Shown one piece after another: positions 50,911 through 60,062 of a stretch of 64,000 bases of DNA (position 1 is the stretch's first letter; each line of letters starts with the position of its first letter). A program made the translations under genes and the position numbers. The DNA is from Haloferax marinum. GTDB lineage: Archaea; Halobacteriota; Halobacteria; Halobacteriales; Haloferacaceae. Under the pieces are notes generated by a model. That model was not told the origin of the DNA. It worked only from the letters and a program-made list of their open reading frames with translations, and made no database searches. The stretch is from contig NZ_WKJQ01000001.1 of the NCBI RefSeq assembly GCF_009674625.1, positions 2,542,001-2,606,000 of the forward strand. Reading direction: 5' to 3'.

Positions 50911-51462
50911 TCACGGGTTGAATAGCCGGCGTGGGTTGCTGTGGTAGAAGTACCCCGCCGGGTTGTGGGTGTGGACCCACACGTGGAGCGCCCAAACCAG
51001 GAAGGATTCCCCATTCTCACCCAGGTCGACGACTTCCCAGTGTTCGTGGTTCCCGCTGTCGTGGTCCGGGTCGTCGTGTGCGAACAGGTCCGGCGGCGAG
51101 TTCGCGTACGGCCCCGCTTTCGGGACGAGGTACTCGATGGAACCGAGGACTGGTTGCCCGTCTGCTGCTTGTCCGTACGTCAGTGCCTGCGGTTTCGTGC
51201 GGTCGAGCGTCCCGACGAGGTCGAACTTTGCGTAGTGATAGCCTTGTCCGGGGTAAAACGGCGTCACCTGCACGTACCCGTCTGCCAGTGCGTTCTTCAG
51301 ACTGTTGTAGCTCGCAGTGGCCGACCTGACTTCTGCGAGTTCGCTCTTGAGTCCACCTCCATGTGCGGCCACCGACCCGGAGAAACCCCCCACAGCGAGT
51401 GCCCCTACGCCGAGAGATTTCAGATATGCTCTGCGCCCAACCGCGTTCGTTTGTAATCTCAT
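50911..51462 (-). CDS. Tat-exported protein of unknown function, His-rich C-terminus
   Basis: A 183-residue protein with a twin-arginine signal GRRAYLKSLGVGALAVGGF (Arg10-Arg11), so it is exported folded. The signal lacks a lipobox Cys and cleavage is likely after SVAAHG. The mature protein contains FYPGQGYHYAKFDLVG, PDLFAHDDPDHDSGNHEHWEV and WALHVWVHTHNPAGYFYHSNPRR, with many His and aromatic residues. It may bind a metal cofactor. Similar secreted haloarchaeal proteins exist without function. It has no operon partners. Confidence 0.75.
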   Translation of the reverse strand: MRLQTNAVGRRAYLKSLGVGALAVGGFSGSVAAHGGGLKSELAEVRSATASYNSLKNALADGYVQVTPFYPGQGYHYAKFDLVGTLDRTKPQALTYGQAADGQPVLGSIEYLVPKAGPYANSPPDLFAHDDPDHDSGNHEHWEVVDLGENGESFLVWALHVWVHTHNPAGYFYHSNPRRLFNP

Positions 51463-51572
51463 GCCTGTGGCTTCTGGAACGCGACACGGACGGTTAGGTA
51501 TGAACTAGCGACCCAGTGTCTCGCGAATTGGTGTTCTGTTTACCAGAGAATTATCGTCCCTGCGGAATGTCC

Positions 51573-52508
51573 TTACTTGTAATCATGTCCTCTCGCAAGA
51601 AACTCCCGAACCAGCGGCACGAGGTCAGCGCCGAACTCCTCTTGGACGTCGTGGCCCACACCGTAGAGTCGGACTGTCTTGGAGTCTTCGAACAATCCCT
51701 CGAACGTCCGTAACTCGGCCGGCCTGAAGGCAGCGTCGTCCATACCCCAGACGAGTCGCGTGGGGATGTCGGCGATGTTCTCTCGGCGTTGCCAGAGCGA
51801 CGAGAGCCACGCCTGTGACCCGATAATCTCACGTGGGAAGACACCCGTTCCGGTGCGCCCGGCACGGTTGGCGGCGAGATATTGCTGGCGTGCCGCCTCG
51901 GTGAACTTCGAGCGGTCTGCGAAGCCCAGTGGCATAATCACCCGCGTGAGCAGGTCGAATCGTTCACAGAGTTCGCGGCCGATTCGTCCCCCGACGAGTC
52001 GGGAGTAGCGCGCGAAGTGCGGGTCGTCGTTGACGGGCCACAGCCACGTGTTCATGACGACGAGGCCGGCGACGTTCTCAGGATGTTCGATGGCGTACGA
52101 GAGACCGATTGGTCCGCCCCAGTCCTGAACGACGAGGACGACGTCTTCGAGTCCGAGTTCGTCGACGAACTCCTCGACGACGCTGGCGTGGTCTTCGGGT
52201 CGGTACGAGAAGTCGGGTGGGCGCTCAGAGAGACCGAATCCGAGATAGTCGATGGCGAGACAACGGTATTCGTCGCGGAGGCCACGAATCAAGTGGCGGT
52301 AGATAAACGACCACGTCGGGTTCCCGTGGAGCATCAAGAGCGTCGCCTTCCCACCGTCGTCGGGTCCTTCGTCGACGTAGTGGACTGCACCGGCGGAGAG
52401 ACCGAGACATTTCGATTCGAACGGATACGCGGTTCGGTCGACCCATCCCGTGTTGGTGTGTGCCATCGAGATAGCGCCGTCTATCGTGGCCGGACTGATG
52501 GAAGTCAT
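51573..52508 (-). CDS. Alpha/beta-hydrolase, haloalkane-dehalogenase-like
   Basis: The 311-residue protein shows the dehalogenase/epoxide-hydrolase layout: oxyanion HGNPTWSF (about residue 60-67), nucleophile Asp in VVQDWGGPIGLS (elbow D-W-G-G), a helical cap, an acidic residue in VWGMDDAAF and the catalytic His in YGVGHDVQEE. HGNPTWS and VQDWGG are strongly shared with haloalkane dehalogenases (DhlA/LinB group), though true substrate cannot be read. The start at 52508 has TTTTATG 26-30 nt upstream; an internal ATG at 52466 is less supported. Confidence 0.87.
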   Translation of the reverse strand: MTSISPATIDGAISMAHTNTGWVDRTAYPFESKCLGLSAGAVHYVDEGPDDGGKATLLMLHGNPTWSFIYRHLIRGLRDEYRCLAIDYLGFGLSERPPDFSYRPEDHASVVEEFVDELGLEDVVLVVQDWGGPIGLSYAIEHPENVAGLVVMNTWLWPVNDDPHFARYSRLVGGRIGRELCERFDLLTRVIMPLGFADRSKFTEAARQQYLAANRAGRTGTGVFPREIIGSQAWLSSLWQRRENIADIPTRLVWGMDDAAFRPAELRTFEGLFEDSKTVRLYGVGHDVQEEFGADLVPLVREFLARGHDYK

Positions 52509-52660
52509 GGACGAACTACGCGCGCAATCGGCATAAAATACGAACAGGTCGAGACTCCCGTTTCGGCCGTTTCGGGTGCTAAGCGAACGATTAACGCCTG
52601 TTTCGACTGTGGCGCGGGAACCGTATATGGTCGATATAGTGCTATCGCTGGTGGTCGTCG

Positions 52661-53398
52661 CTAGGTCTGTCGCGTCCGGTGTTCGTCCAGTGCCTCGTCG
52701 ATACTCAGTTCCCCGCCGGCGACCCGGCGAGCGAGTTCGTCGTCGATAGCTCGGTTATCGTCCGAGACCTCGCGCGAGCGAGATTTGATGCGCTGGAGTT
52801 CGCCTTCGGTCGGTTCTATCTCTCGGGACTCGATTCGCTCACCTTTCATCCGGGCGATGTTGACTGCGGCGAGAACGTCTCCCATCCCGCGAGCGCCAGA
52901 GCCGAGATACGGTGTCGTCCCTGTCTCGTCTACGAGTTCGACCGGAATATCGTCGAGTTCGTTTATCAGTTTCGCGCCCTGCAGGCGTGCGCCATCTCCG
53001 ATTCGGACCACTGGGTCGACGGCGTCACGGGTCTCGCGTCGGATGACGTCGACCGCATTCGCCAGCGGCACGTGGAACGCGGCGACGACCGTCGTCCCAG
53101 AGAGAATCGCGATGCCCGGCCTCGTTCCGGGGTCGACGCCGACGACCGTCCGTCCGCCGCCGCCACGAAGCGTTGCGAGTGCTTCGTCCACGGCGCGACG
53201 CGCTTCGTCGCCAGTTGCCGTCACCCGCGAGACAGCGGCGTCTCTCTCGACGTCGTCGTCCTGCCCGGTGATGAGGACACGTGCCTGTTCGGGGAGTGGG
53301 TCACCCGGTTCGATGGTCGTGAAGGTGACACCTCGACTCCGTAATTCTGCCACGGCTTCGTGGTAGAGTTCGAAATCCGTGGTCGCGACGACTATCAC
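52661..53398 (-). CDS. RuvC/RNase H-like predicted nuclease next to radB
   Basis: A 245-residue protein from a GTG at 53398, chosen since the frame above it is radB antisense. Residues 1-80 form a small Rossmann-like domain starting MIVVATTDFELYHEAV. The RNase H-like core starts RTVVGVDPGTRPGIAILSG, with the first catalytic Asp, and ends GMGDVLAAVNIARMKGE, which resembles the last acidic helix (DALA) of RuvC. VELVDETGTTPYLGSG is between. It fits the archaeal YqgF/RuvC-like or DUF460-related group, proposed for DNA repair or rRNA processing. It is divergent from radB with 105 bp between start codons. Confidence 0.75.
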   Translation of the reverse strand: MIVVATTDFELYHEAVAELRSRGVTFTTIEPGDPLPEQARVLITGQDDDVERDAAVSRVTATGDEARRAVDEALATLRGGGGRTVVGVDPGTRPGIAILSGTTVVAAFHVPLANAVDVIRRETRDAVDPVVRIGDGARLQGAKLINELDDIPVELVDETGTTPYLGSGARGMGDVLAAVNIARMKGERIESREIEPTEGELQRIKSRSREVSDDNRAIDDELARRVAGGELSIDEALDEHRTRQT

Positions 53399-53503
53399 GA
53401 GTGGGGGTTGGCGACGGTGACGAATAAAGCGTGTTGCGTCGGTCGGGACACTGCTGTGGGGTGGACCGAGGACTTTTTCGGTCGGTGGCGCACACTTCCG
53501 TCC

Positions 53504-54193
53504 GTGACAGACCCAGTCTCCACCGGATGTGCCTCGCTCGACGACCTGCTCGACGGTGGGTTCGAACGCGGTACCGTCACGCAGGTGTACGGACCGCCCG
53601 CTGCCGGCAAGACGAACGTCGCGCTCTCTGCGGCCGTCCACGTCGCCGCCGCAGGCGGTACCGTCGTCTACATCGACACAGAAGGGTTGTCGGTCGACCG
53701 CTTCCAGCAACTCGCGGAAGCCGTCGCCCCCGCCGACGTGGAGACTGTGACCTCGCGGTTGATGATTAGCGAGGCGTACGACTTCGAAGACCAAGAAGAG
53801 GCCGTCCGCGACGCTGCCGAGTTCGTCGACCGCGCCGATTTGATCGTCCTCGACTCCGCGACTGGCTTCTACCGACTCGAACGAACCGCCGAAGGAGACG
53901 GCGGTGAGTCGCTCCGCCGTGTCGCCCGGCAGGTGACACACCTCCTGTCGCTGGCGCGGAAACACGACCTCGCCGTCCTCCTCACGAATCAGGTCTACTC
54001 CGACCCCGAGAGCGACCGGACGCGCGCACTCGGCGGCCACACACTCGAACACTGGACCGGCACCGTCGTCCGACTCGACCGGTTCCGCGGTGGCAATCGC
54101 CGAGCGACGCTCGAAAAACACCGCGCGAAACCTGCCGGTGAGACGGCGACGTTCAAGATAACGGACCGCGGGCTCGCCGGCACGGACTTATAA
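53504..54193 (+). CDS. radB: DNA repair and recombination protein RadB
   Basis: RadB is the archaeal recombinase paralogue that helps RadA. The 229-residue protein has only the RecA core without the N-terminal helix-hairpin-helix domain: VSTGCASLDDLLDGGFERGTVTQVYGPPAAGKTNVALSAA (Walker A GPPAAGKT), VVYIDTEGLSVDRFQQLAE and ADLIVLDSATGFYRLE (Walker B). The length agrees with RadB, not RadA. I start at a GTG at 53504; ACTTTTTCGG about 28 nt upstream supports a leaderless transcript. It is divergent from the RNase H-like gene. Confidence 0.95.
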   Translation: MTDPVSTGCASLDDLLDGGFERGTVTQVYGPPAAGKTNVALSAAVHVAAAGGTVVYIDTEGLSVDRFQQLAEAVAPADVETVTSRLMISEAYDFEDQEEAVRDAAEFVDRADLIVLDSATGFYRLERTAEGDGGESLRRVARQVTHLLSLARKHDLAVLLTNQVYSDPESDRTRALGGHTLEHWTGTVVRLDRFRGGNRRATLEKHRAKPAGETATFKITDRGLAGTDL

Positions 54194-54271
54194 AAGAGGT
54201 CGACGGGGCCGAACGCGGTCGGCCCGGTGTGGTTCAGGGTCTATTCGAACGGTTGTGAACGTGGTGTCCGA

Positions 54272-55414
54272 TTACAGTTCGTTCAGTTTTCGCAGTAGTT
54301 GGCCGCGGTAGCGTTCGTCGGCTTCGAAGCCTTTCACCTCGAGCACGTTGCGTTCGAGTTTGTCGAGTGCGACGTGGAACGCGTGTTCCGAACCGTAGCC
54401 TTCGCCACTTCCGGCCAGTTGGCCGTGACTCGTGCGGAGGCGAATCTGGCACTGGATGAGCGGCGTTCCGCGGAGTTTCTCTTTGTGTTCGTGGAAGCGG
54501 ACGTGGGCGTGAAGGACGCTCATCCGCTGGTATTTGTCCGCCACCTCGGTGATGGCCGAGATGATGTCCTGGCGACTCAGCGTCTCCAAGAGACCGATGT
54601 TCGTGACCTGCACGTCCATCCGCTCTTCTTCCGTGTAGGTGAGCGCGCGGAGCACGTCGGTCTTCGTCAGCACGCCGAGCACCTCACCATCGTCGTCTTC
54701 GGGGGTGACGACGAGACCAGCGATATCGTTTTCGAGCATCCGAGCGACTGCGTCGCGGACGGTCTCTCCGGGCGACGCCGTGAGCGCCGGACTGGTCATC
54801 AGGTCGTAGACCGGCAGGTCTAACATCCGGTCGGTGTCTCCGCGGCGGTCCTGTTTGCCCTGGCGGCCCTCGTCGCGAACCATGAACTCGACGAGGTCGT
54901 AGGTGGTGAGAACACCCGCGAGCCGGCTGTCCGTGTCGACGACCGGGAGGCGCGAGATGCCGTGTTCACGGAGTTTGTTGATAGCCTGTCCGAGGTGGTC
55001 ACGCTCGCCGATGGTGACCACGTCGTCGGTGTAGATTTGTTCGACAGTCAGTGCGTCGAGATTTTCGAGGACGGCTTCGAGGATGCCGTTCTGGGTGACG
55101 ACACCGTACTGTTGTTCGCCCTCGTAGACGGGGGCGACTTTCGTATCTCCCTCGACGAGCATCCGCGCGACTTCACGCACGTTCTCGTGTCGGTCGATTT
55201 TGGGGACCGCCTTCGTCAGTGCGGCCGCCTTGGTGTTGTCTTCGACGTGCGAGTTGATGAGTTGCTTCTCACCGATGACGCCCGCGTACTCGCCGTCTTC
55301 CATGACGATAATGGCTTTAGGGTTTTCCCGCTCGAAGATGGAGCGGACTTTGCCTAATCGCTCGTTAACGTCGACCTCGATGAAATCAGGAGTGGCGATA
55401 TCAGCAATATCCAT
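54272..55414 (-). CDS. Four-CBS-domain protein with ribosome-hibernation-factor-like C-terminus
   Basis: The 380-residue protein has four tandem CBS domains, starting MDIADIATPDFIEVDVNERLGKV and repeated near KAVPKIDRHENVREVARML, LTVEQIYTDDVVTIGERDHLGQA and YDLMTSPALTASPGETVRDAV. CBS pairs sense adenosyl nucleotides. The last 100 residues read VTNIGLLETLSRQDIISAITEVADKY, HAHVRFHEHKEKLRGTPLIQCQIRLRTSHG and ALDKLERNVLEVKGF, which resembles the HPF/RaiA fold that occupies the ribosome's A and P sites. An energy-sensing ribosome-hibernation protein is the inference. The start at 55414 is before the conserved CBS opening. Confidence 0.8.
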   Translation of the reverse strand: MDIADIATPDFIEVDVNERLGKVRSIFERENPKAIIVMEDGEYAGVIGEKQLINSHVEDNTKAAALTKAVPKIDRHENVREVARMLVEGDTKVAPVYEGEQQYGVVTQNGILEAVLENLDALTVEQIYTDDVVTIGERDHLGQAINKLREHGISRLPVVDTDSRLAGVLTTYDLVEFMVRDEGRQGKQDRRGDTDRMLDLPVYDLMTSPALTASPGETVRDAVARMLENDIAGLVVTPEDDDGEVLGVLTKTDVLRALTYTEEERMDVQVTNIGLLETLSRQDIISAITEVADKYQRMSVLHAHVRFHEHKEKLRGTPLIQCQIRLRTSHGQLAGSGEGYGSEHAFHVALDKLERNVLEVKGFEADERYRGQLLRKLNEL

Positions 55415-55792
55415 AATACATCCTGATATACAACGCGTCCTATCTTGAAACTTCGTCCCGTTTCCAGTGGTCAAGAAGCACCGAAATCGCAAGGCGACGG
55501 TGACCAGCAACGGCCGTATTCCGACGAATGACGGCCTGTGTTGGTGTTTAGCACACATATGGCAATTGATAACATGGCGCTACAGAGACATCACGCCGGC
55601 CACCGTTCGAATCGCTGCGCGCGGTTTTCCCCGAATCACAGCGGATTTCGGTCCGGACACCGATCGACCACAGCATAATCACTCATTGAATATTCTCCTA
55701 ATTCGGCGGGTAGGAGTATCCTAACGCTACGATTCCAAACATCTAGCCTCTCCATACTTACACGCTTTCCAACCGTTCTCCTTTTCGAGAGT
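55415..55792. other. 378-bp region between CBS-HPF gene and the pil operon
   Basis: No convincing gene. A frame at 55467-55724 of 85 codons has basic, Trp/Cys-rich content unlike halophile proteins and no recognisable domain. The region is the upstream side for both divergent genes: an AT-rich element lies near 55440 for the minus-strand gene, and CATTGAATATTCTCC near 55683-55697 is a candidate for the pil operon promoter. No inverted repeats stood out. Confidence 0.5.
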
Positions 55793-57934
55793 ATGGTGAC
55801 TCCTGACAAGAACTCTGAAACAGCTCGCCACGACGGCGAAGAATCGGTCCGAGCAGACGGCTCGGGACGTGCAGAACTGGTCCCGACGACCGGCTTTAGC
55901 GCAATGGCTACGCGTGCAATGGAGCTTCCAGTTGCACAGACAGACCGTATCGAGTATGGGCCGTCCGAGGTGCAAACCGAGGACGAAGAAGCGGTAGACG
56001 AAGAACCACCAGAGACGCTCCGCGAGGCAGTCCTTCGCGAGGTCAAGGCGTTCTTCGCGGACCTCGACGAGGAGACGGCCTTCGCGCCGGCACCGAGCGA
56101 GGAGTTCATCGAAGCGAACTTCTTCGACTTCTCGTTCCTCGAAGGCGTCCAGGATATCGAGCACTACTGGGTGAACAAACCCTTCGCGTTCGTCTCTATC
56201 CTGTACGACCACACCCAACGCGAGTACCGCTACCACGTGAGCGAACCCGTTCTCGACCACTTCGAGACGTTCGTCCGCGACGACCTGACGAAGATTCTCC
56301 GAAACAGCTTGCTGTACCGTGATTTGGACCACGATGGAGACCGAGAAGACGTCTTCGACGACGAAGCACGGGATATCATCTCGGAACACGCCGCGACGGT
56401 CGAAGACGGCTCTCTCTGGAAGTTGTTCTACTTCTTGCTCCGCGACTTCATCCACTTCGGCCGTGTCGACCCGGTGATGCGTGACCCCGGCATCGAAGAT
56501 ATCTCCTGTGACGGTGACGGCGTGCCGGTCTACATCTTCCACGGTGTCTACCGCGACATGCCGACGAACGTCGTCTTCGACGACGGCGACCTCTCGTCGT
56601 ACACCATCCGCCTCGCACAGCGTGCAGGCAAGCAGGTGACCGTCTCCGACCCACTCGTCGACGCGAGTCTCCCGGACGGGTCTCGTGTCCAACTGACGCT
56701 CGGGTCCGACATCGCGACCCGCGGGTCGAACTTCACGATTCGGAAGTTCGCTGACGAACCGCTGTCGCCAGTCGACCTCGTCCGCTGGAACACCTTCAGC
56801 GTCGAACAGATGGCGTACTTCTGGCTCGCCATCGAGAACAACCGCTCGCTCATCTTCGCGGGCGGGACGGGGTCCGGGAAGACCACGTCGATGAACGCGG
56901 TGTCGTTCTTCGTCCCTGGATACGCGAAAGTCGTCTCCATCGAAGACACCCGCGAAATCACCCTGCCGCACGACAACTGGATTCAGTCGGTCACGCGTGA
57001 CACCTTCACGGCCGACGGCCGCGGCGAAGTGTCGATGTACGCGCTCCTGCAGGCCGCGCTCCGACAGCGCCCCGAGTACCTGCTCGTCGGTGAGATTCGG
57101 ACGGAAGAACGCGTCGCTCTGACGTTCTTCCACTCGATTGCGACTGGCCACACCGCCTACACGACGTTCCACGCCGACTCCTCGGAGGGCGTGGTCCACC
57201 GGATGCGGAACGAACCGCTCGGCGTCCCCGCACAGATGCTGTCGGACCTCGATATCATCTCCGTCCAGAAACAGATCCACCTCGAAGGAGACCGGACTCG
57301 CCGCAACATCGCGGTCACCGAAGTCGTCGGCGTGGACGAAGACGGAGAGGTCCAACTCCGAGACGTGTTCAAACGGAACCCGACCAACGACGTGCACGAA
57401 CGAGTGGGCGACTCGAAGGTTCTCGACGACATCGCGGCCGAACGTGGCTGGACCAAGGCCGAACTCCAGTACGAACTGGACGTTCGCGCCGACGTCCTCC
57501 GGTACATCGCCGCACAGGGTATCGAAGACTACCGTGCGGTGTCTGCGATGATTCGCCGCTTCGAGCGTGACCGCGAGGGCCTCCTCGCTCGTGTCTACGA
57601 AGAGACCGACCTCGTGACCGTCGAAGCAGACGACGACGTTGCAGGCGACGACTCCGACGAACCAGCCGACGAGAGCAAACTCGCAGAAGAGGCCGAGGAG
57701 ATTCTCTCCGACCTCTTCGACATCGAAGTTGGCGACACGACCGAATCGAGCGACGATGCCGACGGTGAGGCTGCAGACACCGACGACGCCGACAGCGACG
57801 ATGAGGCTGCAGACACCGACGACGTCGACGCCCACAGCACGGCGACCGACAACACGTCCGAGGAAGACGCTGACGCGTCTGCTGATGAAGACGTGACCGA
57901 CGAAAGCGATTCGGAGGAGTCCGATGCCCGCTGA
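55793..57934 (+). CDS. pilB: Type IV pilus/secretion ATPase, PilB/GspE (TadA) family
   Basis: The 713-residue hexameric ATPase powers pilus assembly or export. After an N-terminal region (1-200) with a WKLFYFLLRDFIHFG segment, the core shows VDPLVDASLPDGSRVQLTLG and FTIRKF, Walker A IFAGGTGSGKTTSMN near residue 358, the Asp box EDTREITLPHDNW and Walker B LLVGEIRTEERVA. HTAYTTFHADSSEGVVHRM is the His box. The last 90 residues are a very acidic, Asp/Ser/Thr-rich disordered tail. The sequence overlaps the pilC start by 11 bp, so the two are translated together. Confidence 0.93.
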   Translation: MVTPDKNSETARHDGEESVRADGSGRAELVPTTGFSAMATRAMELPVAQTDRIEYGPSEVQTEDEEAVDEEPPETLREAVLREVKAFFADLDEETAFAPAPSEEFIEANFFDFSFLEGVQDIEHYWVNKPFAFVSILYDHTQREYRYHVSEPVLDHFETFVRDDLTKILRNSLLYRDLDHDGDREDVFDDEARDIISEHAATVEDGSLWKLFYFLLRDFIHFGRVDPVMRDPGIEDISCDGDGVPVYIFHGVYRDMPTNVVFDDGDLSSYTIRLAQRAGKQVTVSDPLVDASLPDGSRVQLTLGSDIATRGSNFTIRKFADEPLSPVDLVRWNTFSVEQMAYFWLAIENNRSLIFAGGTGSGKTTSMNAVSFFVPGYAKVVSIEDTREITLPHDNWIQSVTRDTFTADGRGEVSMYALLQAALRQRPEYLLVGEIRTEERVALTFFHSIATGHTAYTTFHADSSEGVVHRMRNEPLGVPAQMLSDLDIISVQKQIHLEGDRTRRNIAVTEVVGVDEDGEVQLRDVFKRNPTNDVHERVGDSKVLDDIAAERGWTKAELQYELDVRADVLRYIAAQGIEDYRAVSAMIRRFERDREGLLARVYEETDLVTVEADDDVAGDDSDEPADESKLAEEAEEILSDLFDIEVGDTTESSDDADGEAADTDDADSDDEAADTDDVDAHSTATDNTSEEDADASADEDVTDESDSEESDAR

Positions 57935-60059
57935 TTCGCCGGCCTCGGTCCCGCTGCCCGACTACGAAGTCGAGCAGTACTTCCCACGCGAACACTTCGA
58001 CGAATCGCCAGAAGACGTTCGTCGGCTCCGTGCCCGCTACGGGTACGTCCGAACGTACTTCAAGCGCCACCCGGCAGGTCACCGCGACCTCCAGCGCTGG
58101 CTGAACCAATCCCGCGTCGGGATGACCTACGACGAGTATCTGACCGACTCGGTCAAGTTAGCGTTCGTCGCTGCTGTCGTCGGGTCGCTCATCGGTGTCG
58201 GTGTGACGTACCTCCTCACCCAGATGGGCGTGCTGGCTAACGCCAGTAGCCCAGTGAGCTTTGGCGTTGGCTACAACCTCATCGCCCCGCTCCTCCCGTA
58301 CAAGGTTCCCATCCTCGGCACACTGCTCGTACTCGCCCTCAGCGGCCTGTTCGGTGCAGGGACGTACTACACGCGGTACTACCTCCCGAAACAGCGTGCC
58401 GAGATGCGCGGTCGGAGCGTCGACATCCTGCTCCCGCACGCCATCGTCTACATGTACGCGCTCAGTCACGGTGGGATGAGCTTCCTCGAAGTCATCCGCT
58501 CTGTGGCAGACGCCCCCGACTACGGAGAGGTGTCCCGCGAGTTCGAGATGATCGACCGCGACATGGACCTGTTCGGGAACGACCTGTTCACGGCCCTCCG
58601 CAACGCGCGGAACCTCACGCCGTCTCTCAACTTCGAACAGTTCCTCGACGACTTACTGTCGGTTCTCGACTCCGGTGGCGACGTCTCCGCGTTCTTGGAC
58701 CGCGAGTCGTCGACCTACCTCGAAGAAGCACGTGACGAACAAGAGGACTTCATCGAGACGCTGTCGATGCTCTCGGAAGTGTTCGTCGCGGCGTTCGTCG
58801 CCGCACCACTGCTGCTCATCGTCACGCTGATGGTCATCAGTTTCCTCGGCGGCGACACCATCGGTCAGCTCTACGCCCTGAACTACCTCATCTTCCCGCT
58901 GGGGATGCTGTTGTTCTTGCTCCTCATCGACGTGCTGTCGGCACCGTACACGCAGGACACGGTTCGGACGAAACACGACGTGACCATCGTCGAAGAGATT
59001 CGCACGGCTATCGTGAACTTCGGTCGCATGGTCCGACGCGAAATCGAACGCGCCCGCGAGACCCGGTGGGGAACGAACACGGACGTCGCTTCCGACGGCG
59101 GCGTCGTAGACGCCCGCCTCGACCACTACCGCCGAGCGAACGTCGTCTACGACCTCCGCAGACTCATCGGGAATCCTCTCGACATCATGCAGCGACAACC
59201 GTACCTGTCGGCGATTATCACCGTGCCCATCGCCATCGCGGCACCCTTCGTCGCCATCAGCCTCGGTCTCGCGACGCCGAGCATCGACGCCATGCTGGCC
59301 GACCCGTACAACACGACGGTTTGGCTCGTCGTCCTCCCGTTCGCCATCGTCGCTGTCCCACTCACCGTGTTCCACGAACTGCGAACGCGCAGAGAACGGA
59401 CGCTCGAACGGCGCTTCCCCGACACGCTCAACCTGCTGTCGAGTGCGAACCAGATGGGCATCCCACTCGTCGAAGCACTGGCACTCGTCTCGCGATGGTC
59501 GAGTGGTATCCTGGCAGACGAACTCCGCTCGCTCCGAAACGACATCCGCTGGAACTACGACGCCCACTCGGCGCTCATGGCATTCGCCGGTCGCCTCGGC
59601 GTCCCGCAACTCTCGCGGGTCATCCGCCTCATCGCGAGCGGTGGCCGAACGAGTGGTGACCTCTCGCGAGTCCTCAGCGTCGCTGCCGAAGACACGCGGA
59701 ACCGCTACAAACTCGAGAAATCCCGACGTCGCGCGATGGGTTCGTACATCGCCATCGTCGTCATGGGATACCTCGTCTACCTGTTCGTCATCCTCATGCT
59801 GGGTGCGAGTTACCTCGCTCCCCTCGCCGAGATGTCTGCGAGCGGGCAGACGGGTGGCGTCAGCGGGCAGGGACTCCCCATCGGACTCTCTGCTGTCCCG
59901 CTGGCTAACTTCCACGTGGTGTTCTTCCACTCCGCGCTCATCCAGGCGGTCGGCAGTGGTCTCCTCGCAGGAAAACTCGCAGACAACAGTGCCCTCAGTG
60001 GCCTGAAGTACGCACTCGGACTGTCCGCGCTGGCGCTCGTCGCCTTCGCATTGGTGTAA
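57924..60059 (+). CDS. pilC: Type IV pilus membrane platform protein, PilC/TadC (T2SSF) family
   Basis: The 711-residue protein has an N-terminal soluble region (1-75) followed by about nine or ten membrane helices arranged as two T2SSF modules. The first module's cytoplasmic loop contains GGMSFLEVIRSVADAPDYGEVSREFEMIDRDMDLFGNDLFTALRNARNLTPS, and the second QMGIPLVEALALVSRWSSGILADELRSLRNDIRW and LSRVIRLIASGGRTSGDLSRVLSVAAEDTRNRYKLEKSRR. Archaeal platforms usually carry both modules, as here. It starts 11 bp before the pilB stop and ends 3 bp before the next gene. Confidence 0.93.
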   Translation: MPADSPASVPLPDYEVEQYFPREHFDESPEDVRRLRARYGYVRTYFKRHPAGHRDLQRWLNQSRVGMTYDEYLTDSVKLAFVAAVVGSLIGVGVTYLLTQMGVLANASSPVSFGVGYNLIAPLLPYKVPILGTLLVLALSGLFGAGTYYTRYYLPKQRAEMRGRSVDILLPHAIVYMYALSHGGMSFLEVIRSVADAPDYGEVSREFEMIDRDMDLFGNDLFTALRNARNLTPSLNFEQFLDDLLSVLDSGGDVSAFLDRESSTYLEEARDEQEDFIETLSMLSEVFVAAFVAAPLLLIVTLMVISFLGGDTIGQLYALNYLIFPLGMLLFLLLIDVLSAPYTQDTVRTKHDVTIVEEIRTAIVNFGRMVRREIERARETRWGTNTDVASDGGVVDARLDHYRRANVVYDLRRLIGNPLDIMQRQPYLSAIITVPIAIAAPFVAISLGLATPSIDAMLADPYNTTVWLVVLPFAIVAVPLTVFHELRTRRERTLERRFPDTLNLLSSANQMGIPLVEALALVSRWSSGILADELRSLRNDIRWNYDAHSALMAFAGRLGVPQLSRVIRLIASGGRTSGDLSRVLSVAAEDTRNRYKLEKSRRRAMGSYIAIVVMGYLVYLFVILMLGASYLAPLAEMSASGQTGGVSGQGLPIGLSAVPLANFHVVFFHSALIQAVGSGLLAGKLADNSALSGLKYALGLSALALVAFALV

Positions 60060-60062
60060 ACA

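Noticed and set aside
52661-54121. Minus-strand frame extending through radB
   Set aside because: The N-terminal half is antisense to radB. Only the part from the GTG at 53398 is supported.
55467-55724. 85-codon frame upstream of the pil operon
   Set aside because: Basic, Trp/Cys-rich composition unlike the acidic proteome, no promoter at the right distance and no recognisable domain.
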